This document shows positions 1 to 5,929 of a stretch of DNA of 5,929 nucleotides, in pieces. Below the pieces are notes generated by a model that did no database searches, was not told where the DNA came from, and saw only the letters and a list, made by a program, of their open reading frames with translations. Position 1 is the stretch's first letter; every line of letters starts with the position of its first letter. Position numbers and translations under genes: made by a program. Origin of the DNA: JAIVGV01 sp031425275 (GTDB lineage: Bacteria; Acidobacteriota; Blastocatellia; Pyrinomonadales; Pyrinomonadaceae); NCBI GenBank assembly GCA_031425275.1, contig JANPJA010000105.1, forward strand, positions 1-5,929, read 5' to 3'.

Positions 1-184
1 AGTTCAGTTCGATTCGGCCCTTTGGCTCCGCGGACGCACCCCGCGGCCGGGGCGTTCGGCGCACGGCCTTCCCGCACCGTGAGAGCATTAAACAGTTCAC
101 ATCGGAGAGCCGCGACCACCTCGCGCGCGCCCGCCGCGCGCCGACTCGCCGCCCGCGTCCCGAAATCGGGATCGGCGGCGCGCG

Positions 185-220
185 AAAAAAAGGGCGCGAC
201 CCCGTCGGAGGGTCGCGCCC
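185..220 (-). terminator. Rho-independent terminator of the receptor gene
   Basis: An 11-bp perfect inverted repeat, GGGCGCGACCC at 192-202 and GGGTCGCGCCC at 210-220, encloses a 7-nt loop. Read on the minus strand, the stem is followed at once by seven consecutive T residues (the A-run at 185-191). The hairpin begins about 28 nt past the stop codon of the minus-strand receptor gene, the standard position for an intrinsic terminator. On the plus strand the hairpin is followed only by a short CTTT, so the signal is directional. It indicates that the receptor transcript ends here and is not co-transcribed with anything to the left. Confidence 0.93.
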
Positions 221-248
221 CTTTGGAATCCGGCCGGGGCCGGGAGCT

Positions 249-3200
249 TTAGAAGTTAAGACGCAGGACGAACTGGATGAGCCGGCCGCCCGGATCGTTG
301 GTCGTCGAGATGTCCTGATAGGCGTTCGTCGTCGTGCCGAAGAGCGCCGAGTTGAAGTTGAGCACGGCCGGCGCGTCCACGGCCGCGCTGCCGCCGACGA
401 AGAAGTTGATGTTGTTGATCGCGTTGAGGAACTCCGTGCGGAATTCGAGGTTGGTGCGCTCGGTGAAGTGCACCTTCTTGACGATGCTCATGTCCGTGCG
501 GAAGAAGCGCGGGCCGCTGAGCACGACATCGCTGAAGCCGCAACTGCCGACGAAGCCTTGCAGGCAGTTGCCGAAGCCGGCCGGGGCGATGAAGCGGCCC
601 GCGGGCGCGCCGAGGGCCGAGTAGCCGGTGGCCGAAGTGGCCGACGTGTTGAAGGCCCGGCGCGTGTTGAGGATGATGTCCTCGGGCAGGAAGAAGACCG
701 TGCCGTTGGGGTCTTTCCTGATCTCGACGGCCTTCTGCAACTCGTCGCGATCCATGCCGACGAGCTGGACGTTGCCGAGGCGGAACGGGCGGCCCGACTG
801 CAAGCGCGCCGTGCCGTGCCACTCCCACCCGCCGACGAACTTGTCGGCCAAGCCGCCGATGCCGCCGAGGAACGACTTACCGCGCCCGAAGGGCAACTCG
901 TAAATCCAGTTGGCCTTGAAGGCGTGGCTCACGTCGAAGGGCGAACGCCGCTTGCTCAAGCTGAGGTCGCGGAGCGTGACGTAGCTGTTAAGCCCCGTCT
1001 GGCTGGTCGCGTAGAAGTTGGTCTGCGACTTCGAGAAGGTGTAGTTGGTCTGAAGCAGGAGGCCCTGCGACAAACGGCGGCGGACTTCCAGTTGAAGGCC
1101 GTCGTACCACGTCTGCTGGCCGTTGTCGGTGACGGTCGCGCCGCCGAACTGCGCGTCCGGGTTGGCGAGGAACAGGTTGGCCGGGTAGCCGGCGGCGGTG
1201 AGTCTCGACGGGAAGGCCGAGAGGACGTTGGTGAGCGCGCCCGCCAGCCCGAGCGGGTTGGGGTTGGTGCGGGCGAGGGTGGCGACGTTGCCGGCGGCCG
1301 AGAACTGCCCCGACGTGTAGAAGGCGGCGTTGCCCGCCTGCGAGGCGGGCCGGGCCGAGAACGCGCCGAGCAGGACGGGGAGCGGGCTGGTGCCCGTGCC
1401 CGCGCCGAAGAAGGCGAACGTGTTGCCGCGTCCGGCCGACTGGTTGGCCGCGAGGTTCGCTTGCGCGAGCCGGAACTCGTTGAGGAACCCGTTTTCGAGG
1501 ACGTTCACCTCGTTGAGGTTGTAGCGGCGCGCCAGCTTGATGCCGCGCGTGCCGACGTAGCGGGCCTCGAAGACCGTGTCCTTGTTGATCTCGCGCTGGA
1601 AGCTGCCCGTCCACGACTGGACGTAGCCGGTCTTGAGATCGGGGTTGAAGGCCGAGGCCGTGTCGAAGAGTCCCTGCGTGAGCGGGAACTGCGGCGTGGT
1701 CGGGAAAGAGGGGCGGCCGAGGGCGGCGGCGTTGCGCAGGAGCGTGCCGGCCGGGAACTCGGAATCGACCGACTGCGGGACGGCGATGATGCCCCCCGTG
1801 TTGTTCTGGATCGGCGTGATGACGAGCGAGAGGCCCTCGCGCACGAAGGCCAGCGAGTAGCCGGCCCGCAAGACCGACTGGCCGGCGTTGCCGAACACGC
1901 GGTTCATGACGCCGCCCTTCCAGTCGGGGCTGTAGGCGACGCCGACCGACGGGGCGAAGTTGTTCCAGTCGGTCTTGTAGAGCCGCTCGCCGGGGGCGAG
2001 GGGCGTCAACTGCGTCGCGGTCGCGCCGGGCAGCGTGCCGGGGTTGAAGAGGCCGCGGCCGTTCGAGACGCCGAAGATTTGCGGGTACTCGACTTTGGTG
2101 AAGGCGTTGTTCTGCGAGGTCGGGGCCTGCTGCGGCTCCCAACGCAGGCCGTAGTTGACGGTGACGTTGGGCCTCATGCGCCACGAGTCCTGCGCGAAGA
2201 AGCCGAACTCGCGCTGGCGGAAGCGGGTGGTCTGCGGGCCGAGCAGCCCGAACTCGCCTTCCTCGTTGCGGAACGACTGGTAGAAAATTTGCGCGAGCCG
2301 GCCCGTCAGCAGCGAGTAAATCTGCGCGGCCTCGTTAATCTGCCCGTCGGACGCGCCGGGGAAGTTGGCGGGCGTGAACAGATCGAGGGCCGAGTCTTCC
2401 GCGCCGAAGCCGAAGAAGACCGTGGGCACGACCTGATTGATGTCCGACTGGTAGGAACTGACCTGCGTGAAGTTGCCGCCGAAGTTGATCGCGTGCGTCC
2501 CCTTAACCCACGTCAGCGTGTCGGAGAAGCTGAAGAGCGGCGTGTTGCGGCGGCTCGACGTGTTGCCGAACGTGCCGAGCGCGCCCTGATTCGGGAAGGC
2601 GTTGGCCGTGATGTCCTGAAGCACCACGTTCTGGTTGATCGAGTCGCTCAGCGCCAAGTCGTAGCCGCCCTGGTTGGCGAACTGCGCGGCGGAGACCTGC
2701 GAGCCGAAGAGCGAGTTGCCGCCGGCGAGGCCGAAGCGCGCCTCGTTGACGAGCGAGTTGGAGAGCGTCGAGCGCAAGCCCGTCGTGTTGGTGAAGCGGT
2801 GCGAGTCCTGCCCCGCCGAGTTCGGGAAGCCGGGGAAGGAGGGGTCGGCGAAGTTCAGGAAATCGACGGGCTTGCCCGTGAACCGCTGGTAGTTCCAGAT
2901 GTTCTCGATGTGGTGGTTCTGCGAGAGGTTGTAGTCGAGGCGCACGGTCGGGAAGTAGCGCTGCTGCCCGCCGACGCCGTTGAAGCCGAAGCGCTGGAAG
3001 TTCGGCGCGCCGGGGATGGCCGCGAGGCTGCCCTGCCCGAACGTGCCGCGCACGCCCGTCAGCGCGGCCGAGACGACGGGATCGACCGTCGCGGTTTCGC
3101 CGCCCGCCGCCGCGAGCGCGAGCAGGTTAACCGTGCGCGTCTCGCCGCCGACGGTGTACTGGAAGTTGCCCGGCGTCGCGCCGCCGAAGATGTTCGGGGC

Positions 3201-4181
3201 GAGGACGTTGCGCTGGCGGAACTGCTGCTCGGGCAGACGGAACTCTTCGTAGTTGACGAAGAAGAATGCCTTGTCGCGCCCGTCGAAGAGTTTGGGGATG
3301 CGGATGGGGCCGCCGACGCGCCCGCCGTACTGGTTGAGCAGCAGGCGCGCGCGGGGCTGGCCCGCCAAGTTGCTGAAGTAGTAGTTGGCGTTCAAGACCG
3401 GGTTGCGGTGATACCAGTAGAGCGAGCCGTTGAGATCGTTCGTCCCCGAGCGGGTGATGAACTTGATCTGGATGGCGCCCTCGCCCGAAGACTCCGCGCC
3501 GGGCGTGGCGGTCGAGACCGTGACCTCGTCGATGGCGTCGATGCGCGGGCGGACGTAGGTGAAGAAGCCGTCCTGCGACCTGATCAGATTGTCCTGCACG
3601 TTCGTGCCGTCGATGGTGATGTTGAGCGCGCCGCGCGGCAACCCGTTGGCGGTCGAGGTGCGCGGGCGGCCCGTGGTCTGCACGCCGGGCAGCAGCGTGA
3701 CGAGATCGAGCGCGTCGCGCGAGGCCTGCGGCTGCTCGACGATCTGGCGGCCCGTGATGGTCGTGCCGACCGTGGCCGACTGCGTCTGCAACACGTCGCC
3801 GCCGCCGCCGCCCGTGACCGTCACGGTCTCGGTGGGCGCGCCGACTTCCAGCGCGACGCTCAAGCTCGAAGGCGTGCCGACCGCGACGTTCACATTCGGC
3901 ACGACGGCCTGCTTGAACCCGCCGGCCGTGATCGTCACGGTGTAGGTGCCCGCCGAGAGCGAGGGCACGTTGAAGGTGCCGTTGTCGGTGGTGGCGGCCG
4001 TGAACTCCTGCCCCGTCGCGCTCTTGACCGTGACGGTCGCGCCGGCCACGACGGCCGACTGGCTGTCCGTCACCGTGCCCGCGAGCGACCCGGTCGAGGC
4101 GACCTGCGCGAGCGCGCCCGTGGCGGCGAAGAGCAGCGCGAGCAGCAGCGTCGCGGCTCTACTTAACCCATACTTCATCAT
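249..4181 (-). CDS. Oar-like TonB-dependent outer-membrane receptor with N-terminal carboxypeptidase-regulatory-like domain
   Basis: This 1310-residue protein is probably an outer-membrane active-transport receptor. Residues 1-25 form a signal peptide (basic MMKYGLSR start, hydrophobic core, cleavage after ALA before Q26). Residues about 29-115 match the carboxypeptidase-regulatory-like beta-sandwich (GSLAGTVTDSQ, TTDNGTFNVPSLSAGTYTVT). A short ETVTVT motif and a five-glycine run (124-128) lead into the plug domain, about 130-250, with IDGTNVQDN, IDEVTV and FITRSGTNDLNGSLY. The remainder is the barrel, starting with the family-typical NQYGGRVGGPI and DKAFFFVNYEE and ending in FVLRLNF with the terminal Phe expected for outer-membrane insertion. 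I see no textbook TonB box, which is common in this group. A GGGAGG ribosome site supports the start at 4181. The gene is intact and appears monocistronic, with its own terminator. The family takes up varied or unknown substrates (oligosaccharides, peptides, chelates), so the substrate cannot be named. The fold assignment is firm; TonB-driven transport is inferred from the family. Confidence 0.95.
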   Translation of the reverse strand: MMKYGLSRAATLLLALLFAATGALAQVASTGSLAGTVTDSQSAVVAGATVTVKSATGQEFTAATTDNGTFNVPSLSAGTYTVTITAGGFKQAVVPNVNVAVGTPSSLSVALEVGAPTETVTVTGGGGGDVLQTQSATVGTTITGRQIVEQPQASRDALDLVTLLPGVQTTGRPRTSTANGLPRGALNITIDGTNVQDNLIRSQDGFFTYVRPRIDAIDEVTVSTATPGAESSGEGAIQIKFITRSGTNDLNGSLYWYHRNPVLNANYYFSNLAGQPRARLLLNQYGGRVGGPIRIPKLFDGRDKAFFFVNYEEFRLPEQQFRQRNVLAPNIFGGATPGNFQYTVGGETRTVNLLALAAAGGETATVDPVVSAALTGVRGTFGQGSLAAIPGAPNFQRFGFNGVGGQQRYFPTVRLDYNLSQNHHIENIWNYQRFTGKPVDFLNFADPSFPGFPNSAGQDSHRFTNTTGLRSTLSNSLVNEARFGLAGGNSLFGSQVSAAQFANQGGYDLALSDSINQNVVLQDITANAFPNQGALGTFGNTSSRRNTPLFSFSDTLTWVKGTHAINFGGNFTQVSSYQSDINQVVPTVFFGFGAEDSALDLFTPANFPGASDGQINEAAQIYSLLTGRLAQIFYQSFRNEEGEFGLLGPQTTRFRQREFGFFAQDSWRMRPNVTVNYGLRWEPQQAPTSQNNAFTKVEYPQIFGVSNGRGLFNPGTLPGATATQLTPLAPGERLYKTDWNNFAPSVGVAYSPDWKGGVMNRVFGNAGQSVLRAGYSLAFVREGLSLVITPIQNNTGGIIAVPQSVDSEFPAGTLLRNAAALGRPSFPTTPQFPLTQGLFDTASAFNPDLKTGYVQSWTGSFQREINKDTVFEARYVGTRGIKLARRYNLNEVNVLENGFLNEFRLAQANLAANQSAGRGNTFAFFGAGTGTSPLPVLLGAFSARPASQAGNAAFYTSGQFSAAGNVATLARTNPNPLGLAGALTNVLSAFPSRLTAAGYPANLFLANPDAQFGGATVTDNGQQTWYDGLQLEVRRRLSQGLLLQTNYTFSKSQTNFYATSQTGLNSYVTLRDLSLSKRRSPFDVSHAFKANWIYELPFGRGKSFLGGIGGLADKFVGGWEWHGTARLQSGRPFRLGNVQLVGMDRDELQKAVEIRKDPNGTVFFLPEDIILNTRRAFNTSATSATGYSALGAPAGRFIAPAGFGNCLQGFVGSCGFSDVVLSGPRFFRTDMSIVKKVHFTERTNLEFRTEFLNAINNINFFVGGSAAVDAPAVLNFNSALFGTTTNAYQDISTTNDPGGRLIQFVLRLNF

Positions 4182-4186
4182 AAGAA

Positions 4187-4192
4187 CCTCCC
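4187..4192 (-). promoter_or_regulatory. Ribosome binding site of the receptor gene
   Basis: On the minus strand GGGAGG lies 5 nt before the first of two tandem ATG codons (4181-4179 and 4178-4176). Spacing is 5 nt to the first and 8 nt to the second, so either could be used. I chose the first; the choice changes only one N-terminal Met of the signal peptide. I see no convincing -35/-10 pair for this gene in the upstream sequence. Confidence 0.8.
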
Positions 4193-4282
4193 AAAGTTTT
4201 TAACTCAAGTGGCGTCGGCCTAAAGCCCGCGAGCGCCGCGCTCCAAAATTCGGGACGGCGGCGCGCGCGACTTCTTGCCGCG

Positions 4283-4292
4283 CACACGTGTG
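4283..4292. promoter_or_regulatory. Possible operator palindrome CACACGTGTG
   Basis: A perfect 10-bp palindrome lies about 100 bp upstream of the receptor start and about 260 bp upstream of the other gene. Dimeric regulators often bind such symmetric sites in divergent intergenic regions. It is the only exact palindrome of this length that I noticed in this intergenic region. No regulator gene is in the window and the match to any named operator is unknown, so this is a weak call. Confidence 0.2.
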
Positions 4293-4537
4293 AGGGCAAC
4301 GGCCGTGCCCGCGCGAGCGCGGGGCGCGCAAACGCGGCGCGTGTTGGAGTCGGAGTTGAACGGATCGCGGAGGGCGCGGAAAAATCTTCTGGGATTTGGA
4401 TCAGGCGCGCGCGGCGCGTCGGAGGTTTCGGATAAACACGCCGGCGGGGTTAAGCTGGGGCGGCAGAAACGTCTCGAAATTTGAATCCGACAGGCGCGAC
4501 ACCACGCGGCCGTGTGAGGTTCGCGCCGACCAACCGT

Positions 4538-4545
4538 GAGGTGAG
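4538..4545 (+). promoter_or_regulatory. Ribosome binding site that sets the creatininase-like start
   Basis: GAGGTGAG ends 4 nt before the ATG at 4550; counted from GAGGTG the spacing is 6 nt. It decides between this ATG and an in-frame ATG at 4481, which would add 23 residues in front of the signal peptide and has no comparable site. An in-frame GTG at 4541 overlaps the ribosome site itself and is unlikely. Confidence 0.8.
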
Positions 4546-4549
4546 TGAA

Positions 4550-5443
4550 ATGATCAGACTACGTGCGGCGACTCTGCTCTTGATCTTTGTCTCGATGACG
4601 ACCGCGCCGGGGGCGGCGCAGACCGCGCCACAGCCCGCGCCGGCAGCGGCCGTCGCGAACTCAACGCCGGCCGCCGCCGGGGCGCAAGCCGACACCGTCT
4701 CGACGCGCGAGATGGATCGCATCAACTGGATGGAGTTCCGCGAACAAGTGCCCGCGCGCATCAACACGGTGCTGCTGCCCACCGGCACGCTCGAACCGCA
4801 CGGCGTCATCAACAACGGCGCGGACAACACCGCGCCGACAGCGATGGCGCGCGCAATCGCGCGCCGCGCCAACGCCATGATCGCGCCCACTCTGCCCTAC
4901 GGCATGACGGGCAGCATGGAGTCCTACCCCGGCGCATTCCAGATCACCGAGTCGGCCTACCGGCCCTTCGTCAAACAGGTGCTCGAAGGTCTCGCCAAAA
5001 ACGGCTTCCGCAACATCATCGTCTTGAACGGCCACGGCGGGGGGCAGACCGCCGTCCTCAACGCGGTCGCGGCGGAAGTGTCGGCGGAGAAAAAAGTGCG
5101 CACGCTCGTCGTCAACTGGTGGTCGTTCGCCTCGGACGTGACGAAGGAGGTCTTCGGCGAAGACGGCGGCCACGCCGGCCTCAACGAGACGGCCTTCATC
5201 CAAGCCATCGACCCCGCGCTCGTCCACCCCGAACGCTACACGGCCGATCTCGCCACGGCCTACCCCGCGCCGGGCACGTGGTCGGCCGCGCCCTTCCCCT
5301 CCTCCATCGGCCTCTACCAAAGCGGTCAGGGCTATCCCAAATTCGATCAGCGCAAGGCCGACGAATACTTCCGCAAGGTCACGGACAAGGTTGCGAATTT
5401 GGTTATAGAGACGATTAGGAAGTGGGACATGGCCGGGCTGTGA
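4550..5443 (+). CDS. Exported creatininase-family metal-dependent amidohydrolase
   Basis: The 297-residue product begins with a signal peptide (MIRLR, hydrophobic 6-19, likely cleavage after A23 in PGAAQ), followed by a low-complexity Ala/Pro linker to about residue 48. The rest is a creatininase-fold domain of about 245 residues, close to the usual family size. Family motifs occur in order: LPTGTLEPHG (77-85) with E82 and H84, GADN (90-93) with D92, VLNGHGGG (158-165) with H162, and HAGLNETA (208-215) with E213. In characterised members the corresponding Glu, His, Asp and His residues hold two divalent metals that activate water to open a cyclic amide or similar C-N bond. Here the usual EQHG is EPHG, NGHGGN is NGHGGG and ETS is ETA, so creatinine need not be the substrate. 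The family also includes MftE-type peptide hydrolases and formamide hydrolases. Export places it in the periplasm or outside. It is divergent from the receptor gene and apparently alone in its transcript. Family assignment is secure; substrate is unknown. Confidence 0.92.
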   Translation: MIRLRAATLLLIFVSMTTAPGAAQTAPQPAPAAAVANSTPAAAGAQADTVSTREMDRINWMEFREQVPARINTVLLPTGTLEPHGVINNGADNTAPTAMARAIARRANAMIAPTLPYGMTGSMESYPGAFQITESAYRPFVKQVLEGLAKNGFRNIIVLNGHGGGQTAVLNAVAAEVSAEKKVRTLVVNWWSFASDVTKEVFGEDGGHAGLNETAFIQAIDPALVHPERYTADLATAYPAPGTWSAAPFPSSIGLYQSGQGYPKFDQRKADEYFRKVTDKVANLVIETIRKWDMAGL

Positions 5444-5450
5444 GAAAGGT

Positions 5451-5473
5451 GTTAGCTCTGAGCCGTTAGCTCT
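5451..5473. repeat. Short direct repeat GTTAGCTCT
   Basis: Two exact copies of GTTAGCTCT (5451-5459 and 5465-5473) are separated by 5 nt, just after the stop codon of the creatininase-like gene. Similar GTTAGC-type tandem words occur as intergenic repeats in many bacterial genomes. With only two copies here it could also be chance. No function is visible. Confidence 0.5.
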
Positions 5474-5488
5474 TTCGCCAAAACGTAA

Positions 5489-5523
5489 GGCGGGAGGCAG
5501 TCCGTTCGCGACTGCCTCCCGCC
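5489..5523. terminator. Hairpin between convergent genes, probable (bidirectional) terminator
   Basis: A perfect 14-bp inverted repeat, GGCGGGAGGCAGTC (5489-5502) and GACTGCCTCCCGCC (5510-5523), encloses a 7-nt loop. It starts 46 nt after the creatininase-like stop codon and lies 41 nt beyond the 3' end of the convergent tRNA. On the plus strand it is followed by TGATAAAATTC, with no T-run. On the minus strand it is followed by TTACGTTTT, a modest T-rich tail. The stem is strong enough to end or protect both transcripts, but as a classical intrinsic terminator it is better suited to the tRNA side. The convergent position supports a termination role. Confidence 0.75.
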
Positions 5524-5564
5524 TGATAAAATTCACCCGGCCGTTAATCGTCAGGGTTGGTGAA

Positions 5565-5646
5565 TACCGGTGGAGGGACTTGAACCCACACTCCTTTTGG
5601 GAACTCGATTTTGAGTCGAGCGCGTCTGCCATTCCGCCACACCGGC
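5565..5646 (-). tRNA. tRNA-Leu (anticodon CAA)
   Basis: The minus strand folds as a complete 82-nt class II tRNA. The acceptor GCCGGTG pairs with CACCGGT (G-U at the first pair), with discriminator A at 5565. The D-arm is GCG/CGC with GG in the loop. The anticodon arm CTCGA/TCGAG holds the loop CTCAAAA, so the anticodon CAA lies at 5613-5611 and reads UUG. A long variable arm (TCC/GGA stem) is typical of Leu and Ser tRNAs, and the T-loop is TTCAAGT. CCA is not encoded and would be added after transcription. The T-stem GTGGG/CCCTC has one T-T mismatch at its second pair (50-64). The leader is short behind an extended -10, and a hairpin lies downstream. No other tRNA is adjacent. Confidence 0.95.
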
Positions 5647-5657
5647 TGAGGGGAAAA

Positions 5658-5666
5658 ATTCTATCA
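5658..5666 (-). promoter_or_regulatory. Extended -10 promoter of tRNA-Leu
   Basis: On the minus strand TGATAGAAT matches the extended -10 pattern TGnTATAAT with one deviation in the hexamer. Transcription would begin about 7 nt downstream, near 5651, giving a leader of about 5 nt before the tRNA, a usual arrangement. No good -35 box exists at 15-18 nt spacing, consistent with reliance on the extended -10. An A-run (GAAAAAAAG) lies just upstream of the TG. Confidence 0.55.
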
Positions 5667-5815
5667 CACTTTTTTTCAGTGAGCATGAGGGCGTGGACGT
5701 GCAAGGGTCGGCATGAAGGCGAGACGGCCGCGCCGGATTCACCCGACGTAGTGGCAGCCGAATGAATACCGCATCGAGCAATTTTCAGATGAACAGAAAG
5801 GGAAGCAGCAAGGCT

Positions 5816-5929
5816 CACCGCAGAGACGCGGAGGACGCGGAGGGGGCGCAGAGAAAGAATGGTATTCGCGCGGTGGGCCCGGAAGCGGTCTCACTGACGT
5901 CGTCACGATGCCACCGCCTCTGTGTTCTC
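5816..5929. repeat. Degenerate 9-bp tandem repeat with partial inverted copy, cut by window edge
   Basis: Positions 5817-5853 read as about four degenerate 9-10 bp units: ACCGCAGAG, ACGCGGAGG (5826-5834), ACGCGGAGG (5835-5843) and GGGCGCAGAG. The two middle units are identical. The last 13 bases of the window (CCTCTGTGTTCTC, 5917-5929) are an inverted match to 5831-5843: 10 of 13 positions are complementary and the other three are G-T pairs. The pattern resembles the CGCAGAG-type intergenic repeats found in several bacterial phyla, usually in inverted pairs. The 73 nt between the arms carry no gene. The element continues beyond the window, so its length is unknown. Confidence 0.6.

Larger units (their letters stand above)
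4182..4549. other. Divergent intergenic region between receptor and creatininase-like gene
   Basis: These 368 bases separate the two divergent start codons and must contain both promoters unless transcription enters from elsewhere. The region is very GC-rich with many short CG-alternating runs. Directly visible are the two ribosome sites at its ends, a 10-bp palindrome (4283-4292) and a small GC hairpin (4308-4323, 6-bp stem, 4-nt loop, no T-run). I found no sigma-70 -35/-10 pair good enough to call for either gene, no riboswitch-like architecture and no credible small gene. Open frames here have no ribosome site and continue as shadows of the flanking genes. Confidence 0.6.

Noticed and set aside
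158..171. Palindrome TCCCGA-AA-TCGGGA just beyond the receptor terminator
   Set aside because: Arms are only 6 bp with a 2-nt spacer, there is no gene start nearby, and such symmetry is expected by chance in this composition.
22..252. A 76-codon open frame on the plus strand at the left end
   Set aside because: It has no ribosome site, an Arg/Ala/Pro-rich composition typical of random GC-rich DNA, and it crosses the receptor terminator and stop codon.
468..4166. A 1232-codon open frame on the plus strand, antisense to nearly the whole receptor gene
   Set aside because: The translation is dominated by Arg, Glu, Ala, Val, Gly and Asp with no recognisable domain, signal peptide or ribosome site. 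Long antisense frames arise in GC-rich genes that rarely use TTA, CTA and TCA codons. The minus-strand product is a convincing full-length receptor.
4308..4323. Small GC hairpin CCCGCG-CGAG-CGCGGG in the intergenic region
   Set aside because: It has no T-run, lies in the middle of a divergent region with nothing to terminate, and similar short GC stems are abundant here.
4356..4384. TTGAAC followed 17 nt later by GAAAAA as a promoter for the creatininase-like gene
   Set aside because: The -10 candidate matches only half of TATAAT, and the start codon is more than 160 nt away. It is not better than chance.
5580..5765. A 61-codon open frame on the plus strand over the tRNA gene
   Set aside because: Its first third is the antisense of the tRNA, and the rest matches nothing recognisable.
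4661..5818. A 385-codon open frame on the minus strand covering the creatininase-like gene and the tRNA
   Set aside because: It runs through the tRNA and the hairpin, its product is low-complexity Arg/Ala/Val-rich sequence, and the opposite strand encodes a protein with intact family motifs.

Overview
The window looks like ordinary chromosomal DNA from a GC-rich Gram-negative bacterium, most likely an Acidobacteriota member. The main reason is the large receptor gene. It has a signal peptide, an N-terminal carboxypeptidase-regulatory-like domain, a TonB plug and a long beta-barrel, and this Oar-like architecture is greatly expanded in that phylum. The taxon is an inference from protein family and base composition, because no rRNA or phylogenetic marker is present.

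Layout from left to right. Positions 1-184 are GC-rich and non-coding as far as I can see. Positions 185-220 are a strong intrinsic terminator for the minus-strand gene. Positions 249-4181 (minus) encode the 1310-residue outer-membrane receptor. Positions 4182-4549 are a divergent intergenic region holding both translation-start regions and one short palindrome. Positions 4550-5443 (plus) encode a 297-residue exported protein of the creatininase family. Positions 5444-5564 hold a short direct repeat and a perfect 14-bp-stem hairpin. Positions 5565-5646 (minus) are a tRNA-Leu with anticodon CAA, behind an extended -10 promoter. The last stretch, 5647-5929, has no credible gene and ends in a degenerate 9-bp tandem repeat whose inverted partner begins at the very edge of the window.

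The two protein genes are divergent, and both products carry export signals, one to the outer membrane and one to the periplasm or beyond. A joint role in taking up and hydrolysing a small amide or cyclic-amide compound is conceivable. It rests on adjacency alone, and no TonB/ExbB/ExbD, transporter or regulator gene is present to strengthen it.

I found no CRISPR array, phage gene, transposase, toxin-antitoxin pair or defence gene, and nothing that amounts to a clearly new system. The most useful leads are the divergent active-site motifs of the exported creatininase-like protein and the inverted repeat cut off at the right edge.
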